A DNA stretch of 64,000 nucleotides. Origin: Carnimonas nigrificans ATCC BAA-78 (lineage in GTDB: Bacteria > Pseudomonadota > Gammaproteobacteria > Pseudomonadales > Halomonadaceae). Position numbers and translations under genes: made by a program. Location of the stretch: the NCBI RefSeq assembly GCF_000526695.1, contig NZ_JAGO01000010.1:62001-126000 (forward strand), given 5' to 3'. Shown in pieces: positions 60,170 to 64,000 of this stretch (positions within the stretch are counted from its first letter, which is position 1; the number at the start of each line of letters is the position of its first letter). The notes under the pieces are model-generated. The model saw nothing but the letters and a program-made list of their open reading frames with translations. It did no database searches and was not told where the DNA came from.

Positions 60170-63100
60170 TCGTCGGTACTTTCCTTGGTGATAGTGGGCG
60201 CGGACCAGCCACCGTTGATGGCGTAGTGAAGCTCCGTGACTTGATTGAGCCAGCCACCGAACGCCAGATGCAGCGCCAGCAGCGCGCCTCCTATTTCAGG
60301 CGCACCGACGGCCAGCGCAGCCAGCGGCAGCGTTTGGGATACCGGTAGCCTGATCGCCAGCTGCTCATTAAGCTGCTGGTTCACTAGATCCACACTGCCA
60401 TCAACGGTGAAGGTGGTGGAAGGCGCTTTGATCAACAGGGGATCGACGTGCTTCAACACGCCATCCGTCAGGGTCGCGTTGCCTGCAATGCTGTTGAAGG
60501 CAGTGCCATGCTCGGTGACATCGGAGAAATCGAGCCGCAGACGCCTGAAAATATTATCGAAGTTGAGCAGCCCCATCAGACGCGCAGAGCGAAGATTCAA
60601 CGCCACAATATTGCCAGGCCCGATATCGACCCCCAGATTGCCAGACACGGAATTGAGCTGCGGCTGCCATGGCGCGCCCGGCCACGCGAAACCCGCCTTG
60701 AGCCTGCCGTTGCGGGTGGTGGCAATATTATTCAAATCAAGCAGATTCAGCAGTTTGGCGATATCCCCCAGCTTCAGATCAATGCTGCCCTGGGTAACGC
60801 TCGCCTCGCCCGCGGGCAGCCAGCTCATGTTACCAGTGAGCTGCGTACCGGCCAGTTCAGCCTGTAGGGTACGCAAGCTGATTTTGTCGTCGGCGGTATG
60901 CCACTCAGCATTCAGGGAACCTTTCTGGTCACGCGCCATGATATTGGCGATGTTGAGCGTGCCAGCGGGCAGCGATCCAGCCTCTGAGGGAAACTCAGCC
61001 AGCGGCTCGGTTGGCTTGTTGACCGTGACGGCCTGATCGTAAAGGGAGAAGCGCTCATGCTGGCTGGCGGCGTTTTGCTGCGACGCACGCTGCATGGCGT
61101 CCAGCAGCGGATTGAGATTCAGCTCATTCAGATTGACGGCAATCGGCAACGGCGCTTTTGGGTCCCAATGTGCAGTGCCATTGGTGTAATGACTGCGCAG
61201 CGAACCCTCCCACACGTCGTCGGTCATTTGAGCGTGGGCATGTACGTCAGTCAGACATTCTCCGTCCACCACCAGACAATCGGTATCGAAGCGCACGTCA
61301 TTGATGACGATAGGATTCTCTTCCGACCCCGGTTCGGCGCTCGACGGCGTCTGTTTGCCGATGCGATCGAACTCGACACCTTGCAGCGCCTTCATCCACG
61401 CCCCCGGATCGAGACGCGCATTATCCATGCTGATGCTCCAGCCACTGCGCGACTGCCACTCGGGCTTGCCGGGCCAGTGCTCGATCCACACCTGCCCCTG
61501 GCGCATCTGATCGCGCCAGCGCGCCTTGACCAGATTATCGACCACGACATTTCCCACACCGTTGGTCAGATCCATTCGCAGCTGTATGTCACGCGGATCG
61601 TCAGGCTCCTTGCCGAGCGGCTCGGGCAGCGGCACTTTCACGCCACGACTGTCGCTGTCTATATCAAGCGTAACGATCCCATCAGGAGTAAGGCGCATTG
61701 CCCCCTGATAACGTGAGCTACCGTAGGTGCCGGGCGCCAGCCCCGATAGATGCAGCCACTCCATGCTCTTCAATACATCGGCACTGCCATTGAAATTCAG
61801 ATCACCCACACCATCGTTAAGCAGGAAGTCTGCCTTCACAGGGCCATCGAAAATGCGCCCGTTGGCGTTGCCATTGATCGCCACCTTGTCGCCCTGCATA
61901 TGCAGTTTGGCGTTGGCATTGATATCGCTGAAATTGAGCGCGTTGGCTATCAGCGTGGCGTTGGCACGCGCTACGGTGCCCTGAGCGGTGAAGTCCGCCT
62001 GACCATCGTGATCACCGGCAAACGGCAGGCGCAGCCTGATATTGCCTTGCAGGGGGCCGTGCGCTTCCCAGCGTGAAAACTGGGTATTCAGCTCGCTTTT
62101 ATTGAAGGGCGCGACTTTCAATACTTCAAGCAGCTGGCTAGCGTCACCCTTTACCGGCGCATCAAGACTCAGCAGCTTATCTTGTAACGAGAAGCTGCCT
62201 TCCCCACCCTTCAAACCGTTGAGTTCAGCATGGTGAATGGCTCCATGCAGCTCCTCGCCATCCAGATGCAGCGTGCCATCCACGTTAGTGACCGGCTGCC
62301 AGCCGTCCAGATAGCCCAGTGTTGCATTGCGCACATCAAGGTCGAGCAGCAGGCGATTGCCACTGGAGGGATCACCAAAATCGACATGCCGCTCAAGCTC
62401 CGGGTGACCGTCCGGTGCGCCGAAAACCATCGACATGCTGATCTTGCCCTTCGGTACTTCACCTGAGTGCACATTCTTGATCAGCCACTCGCCCAGTGCC
62501 GGGCTCATGACATGCAGCGGCACCCAGTCGCGGGCATCGCGCACCTTCGCGTTCTCGAAGGCAAGATCGAAGGAGAAGTTATTGTGGTGATGGTCAGGCA
62601 AGTCGAGGAAGAAATCGCCTGAAGCATGGGCACCATCGCGCACGAAACGGATATCACTGCCGCCCATCTTGACGTAGTTGTCATTCAGCTCCCATGACAG
62701 CCTGCCCGACAGCGACTCCAGCGGCCAGCGCGTGTCGAATACCGTCGGCATATGCAGGCCAAGGCCCTTCTTGTCGCCAGTTACCCAGGCACGGCCAAAG
62801 CGCAGCGTGGCATCCACGCCGCCCGACACCGGCCCCAGCGCAGGAATCTCTTCATGGGAATTCATGGTCGCGCCGCTCAGATCGGCACGTATCCGCAGGC
62901 GGTCGCGCATCGGCACATCGGGGCGCAGGTTGAGATCGAGGCGAGCCTTATTGATCCGGCCACTGGGGTGCAGGTCAATGTAGGTCTGGCGCAGCTTCTG
63001 CGAGAAAGGCAGCAGTGGCCACACCATGTTGGCAGGTTCAAGACGGAAGGCCGGCAGCAGCACCGAAAGCTCTTTATCGCTTCCTTCTACCGTACCAAAG

Positions 63101-64000
63101 GCGGGCAACGCCAAGGGATCCCCCTGGCTATCCTGGGCCTCCATCCTGGCGAACCGCCCTTGCCACTGGCGGTCGTTATAATGGGCGTACAGCGTCGTCG
63201 AGAGGGAAGTGAGATCGGCGCGCCGTGCCGGTTCGTCGGTTCGGCCAATGTGAAGATGACCAAGCTCAAGTGATGAGCGCACCTCAGCGGAATCGGTGCC
63301 TGTCCAGCCAAGCTGGAAGTGCAGATCACCTTGCGCTGAAAACTCATAATGGGCACTGGCGCTGAACATGCTCGCCACTGTCGAAATCTGTCGGGCATCG
63401 CCACGCAGCTCGGCCTGCCCCGAGGTATCGCCCTCAGGCGACAGGCTTGCATTCAGCGATATACCGGCCTGCTGGGCAGAATCGGTAACCGCCGCTGCCT
63501 GTAGCACGGTAGCGCCGCTGCTATCCGCCACCAGCACCGCACTGGGAATACTGACGCGGTGGTGTTGCTGTAGCCCGTAAAGATCAACGCTACCCTCGCT
63601 GATGCGCGCGCGGCTGTCAGCAAGATTGATCAGCCAGCGCTTGAGGTCTTCCTGTGAGAAGGCGCTGGGCTGGTCATCGCCGTCGTCGTCCCACCAGCGT
63701 CCATCGTCATGCTGATAGAGCGACAGCGCGGGGCGATCAAGATCGAGCTGGTTGAAGGCGGGCTGATTCAATTGGAGAGAGCGCAGCAGATCCAGCTTGA
63801 TGCGCCCTTTTGCCAGCGTAAACAGCGAACGGGGAGTATCGCTGTCTTCCTGCTGCTGGGAAACGTTCAGGCGATCAACGTCGATCACCAGATTATGGCC
63901 CTCAAGGCCAATCGCCAGGTGATTGGCGATAAGGTCGATGCCCTCTGGCAGCGGCAGCCATTTGGTTAATTCGGCGTTGCCATCGAGACGCAGCGGAGTG
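60166..64000 (-). CDS. yhdP: YhdP, AsmA-like phospholipid transport protein (N terminus beyond window)
   Basis: Large AsmA-family inner-membrane protein with a long periplasmic groove, one of the redundant proteins moving phospholipid to the outer membrane in E. coli. The frame stays open to the window edge (about 1,277 residues visible), so the N-terminal membrane anchor is missing; E. coli YhdP is 1,266 aa, so only a short part lies outside unless this one is longer. Repeated beta-strand sequence (many LDL/ADL/GTL segments) and the conserved AsmA-C end ([34 protein letters not shown], then the family tail [27 protein letters not shown]). Overlaps tldD by 4 nt. Confidence 0.93.
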   Translation of the reverse strand, partial: TPLRLDGNAELTKWLPLPEGIDLIANHLAIGLEGHNLVIDVDRLNVSQQQEDSDTPRSLFTLAKGRIKLDLLRSLQLNQPAFNQLDLDRPALSLYQHDDGRWWDDDGDDQPSAFSQEDLKRWLINLADSRARISEGSVDLYGLQQHHRVSIPSAVLVADSSGATVLQAAAVTDSAQQAGISLNASLSPEGDTSGQAELRGDARQISTVASMFSASAHYEFSAQGDLHFQLGWTGTDSAEVRSSLELGHLHIGRTDEPARRADLTSLSTTLYAHYNDRQWQGRFARMEAQDSQGDPLALPAFGTVEGSDKELSVLLPAFRLEPANMVWPLLPFSQKLRQTYIDLHPSGRINKARLDLNLRPDVPMRDRLRIRADLSGATMNSHEEIPALGPVSGGVDATLRFGRAWVTGDKKGLGLHMPTVFDTRWPLESLSGRLSWELNDNYVKMGGSDIRFVRDGAHASGDFFLDLPDHHHNNFSFDLAFENAKVRDARDWVPLHVMSPALGEWLIKNVHSGEVPKGKISMSMVFGAPDGHPELERHVDFGDPSSGNRLLLDLDVRNATLGYLDGWQPVTNVDGTLHLDGEELHGAIHHAELNGLKGGEGSFSLQDKLLSLDAPVKGDASQLLEVLKVAPFNKSELNTQFSRWEAHGPLQGNIRLRLPFAGDHDGQADFTAQGTVARANATLIANALNFSDINANAKLHMQGDKVAINGNANGRIFDGPVKADFLLNDGVGDLNFNGSADVLKSMEWLHLSGLAPGTYGSSRYQGAMRLTPDGIVTLDIDSDSRGVKVPLPEPLGKEPDDPRDIQLRMDLTNGVGNVVVDNLVKARWRDQMRQGQVWIEHWPGKPEWQSRSGWSISMDNARLDPGAWMKALQGVEFDRIGKQTPSSAEPGSEENPIVINDVRFDTDCLVVDGECLTDVHAHAQMTDDVWEGSLRSHYTNGTAHWDPKAPLPIAVNLNELNLNPLLDAMQRASQQNAASQHERFSLYDQAVTVNKPTEPLAEFPSEAGSLPAGTLNIANIMARDQKGSLNAEWHTADDKISLRTLQAELAGTQLTGNMSWLPAGEASVTQGSIDLKLGDIAKLLNLLDLNNIATTRNGRLKAGFAWPGAPWQPQLNSVSGNLGVDIGPGNIVALNLRSARLMGLLNFDNIFRRLRLDFSDVTEHGTAFNSIAGNATLTDGVLKHVDPLLIKAPSTTFTVDGSVDLVNQQLNEQLAIRLPVSQTLPLAALAVGAPEIGGALLALHLAFGGWLNQVTELHYAINGGWSAPTITKESTDE

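Overview
This window is chromosomal DNA of a gammaproteobacterium, most likely a member of the Halomonadaceae/Oceanospirillales. The evidence is gene order: secA/dciA/lpxC, the dcw division and cell-wall cluster, rplM-rpsI-sspA-sspB, mlaFEDCB-ibaG-murA-hisGD, kdsDC-lptCAB-rpoN-hpf-rapZ, and pmbA/darP/tldD/yhdP. The DNA looks moderately GC-rich by eye. Several genes usual at these loci in Pseudomonas or Halomonas are missing here: pilD, zapD, mraZ, ddlB, petABC, ptsN and npr. That points to a streamlined, possibly Zymobacter-like lineage, but this is inference; nothing in the window fixes the species. I saw no tRNA, rRNA, CRISPR array, insertion sequence or prophage.

Layout. 1-4.0 kb: a prepilin cut by the window edge, facing pilB-pilC-coaE-yacG. 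4.0-11.4 kb, mostly minus strand: a MutT-ThiE fusion, argJ, secA, a small membrane-protein gene just upstream of secA, dciA (plus strand) and lpxC. 11.5-27.7 kb, minus strand: the dcw cluster rsmH-ftsL-ftsI-murE-murF-mraY-murD-ftsW-murG-murC-ftsQ-ftsA-ftsZ, ending in a strong terminator. 27.8-29.2 kb: RNase P RNA with a good promoter, then rsmI. 29.4-32.8 kb: lpoA-yraN-diaA-dolP. 33-37.5 kb: sspB, sspA, rpsI, rplM, zapE and zapG. 37.5-43.4 kb: a Nif3-family gene, degS, and hisD-hisG-murA-ibaG. 43.7-46.9 kb: the mla lipid-transport operon. 47.2-54.3 kb: kdsD-kdsC-lptC-lptA-lptB-rpoN-hpf-rapZ. 54.5-64 kb: a BCCT transporter, pmbA, darP, tldD and the C-terminal part of yhdP.

Function. Nearly everything is envelope biogenesis: peptidoglycan precursors (murA, murC-G, mraY), septation (ftsA/I/L/Q/W/Z, zapE, zapG, lpoA), lipid A, Kdo and LPS transport (lpxC, kdsC/D, lptA-C), phospholipid balance (mla, yhdP, dolP), protein export (secA) and envelope-stress sensing (degS).

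The most interesting signal is the 120-residue gene directly upstream of secA. It has a signal-anchor-like N terminus and an R-R-G-P-P segment six residues from the end that matches the R-x-G-P core of the SecM arrest peptide. Between it and the secA Shine-Dalgarno lies a perfect 8-bp stem. I propose it as a divergent or independently evolved secretion monitor that controls secA translation.
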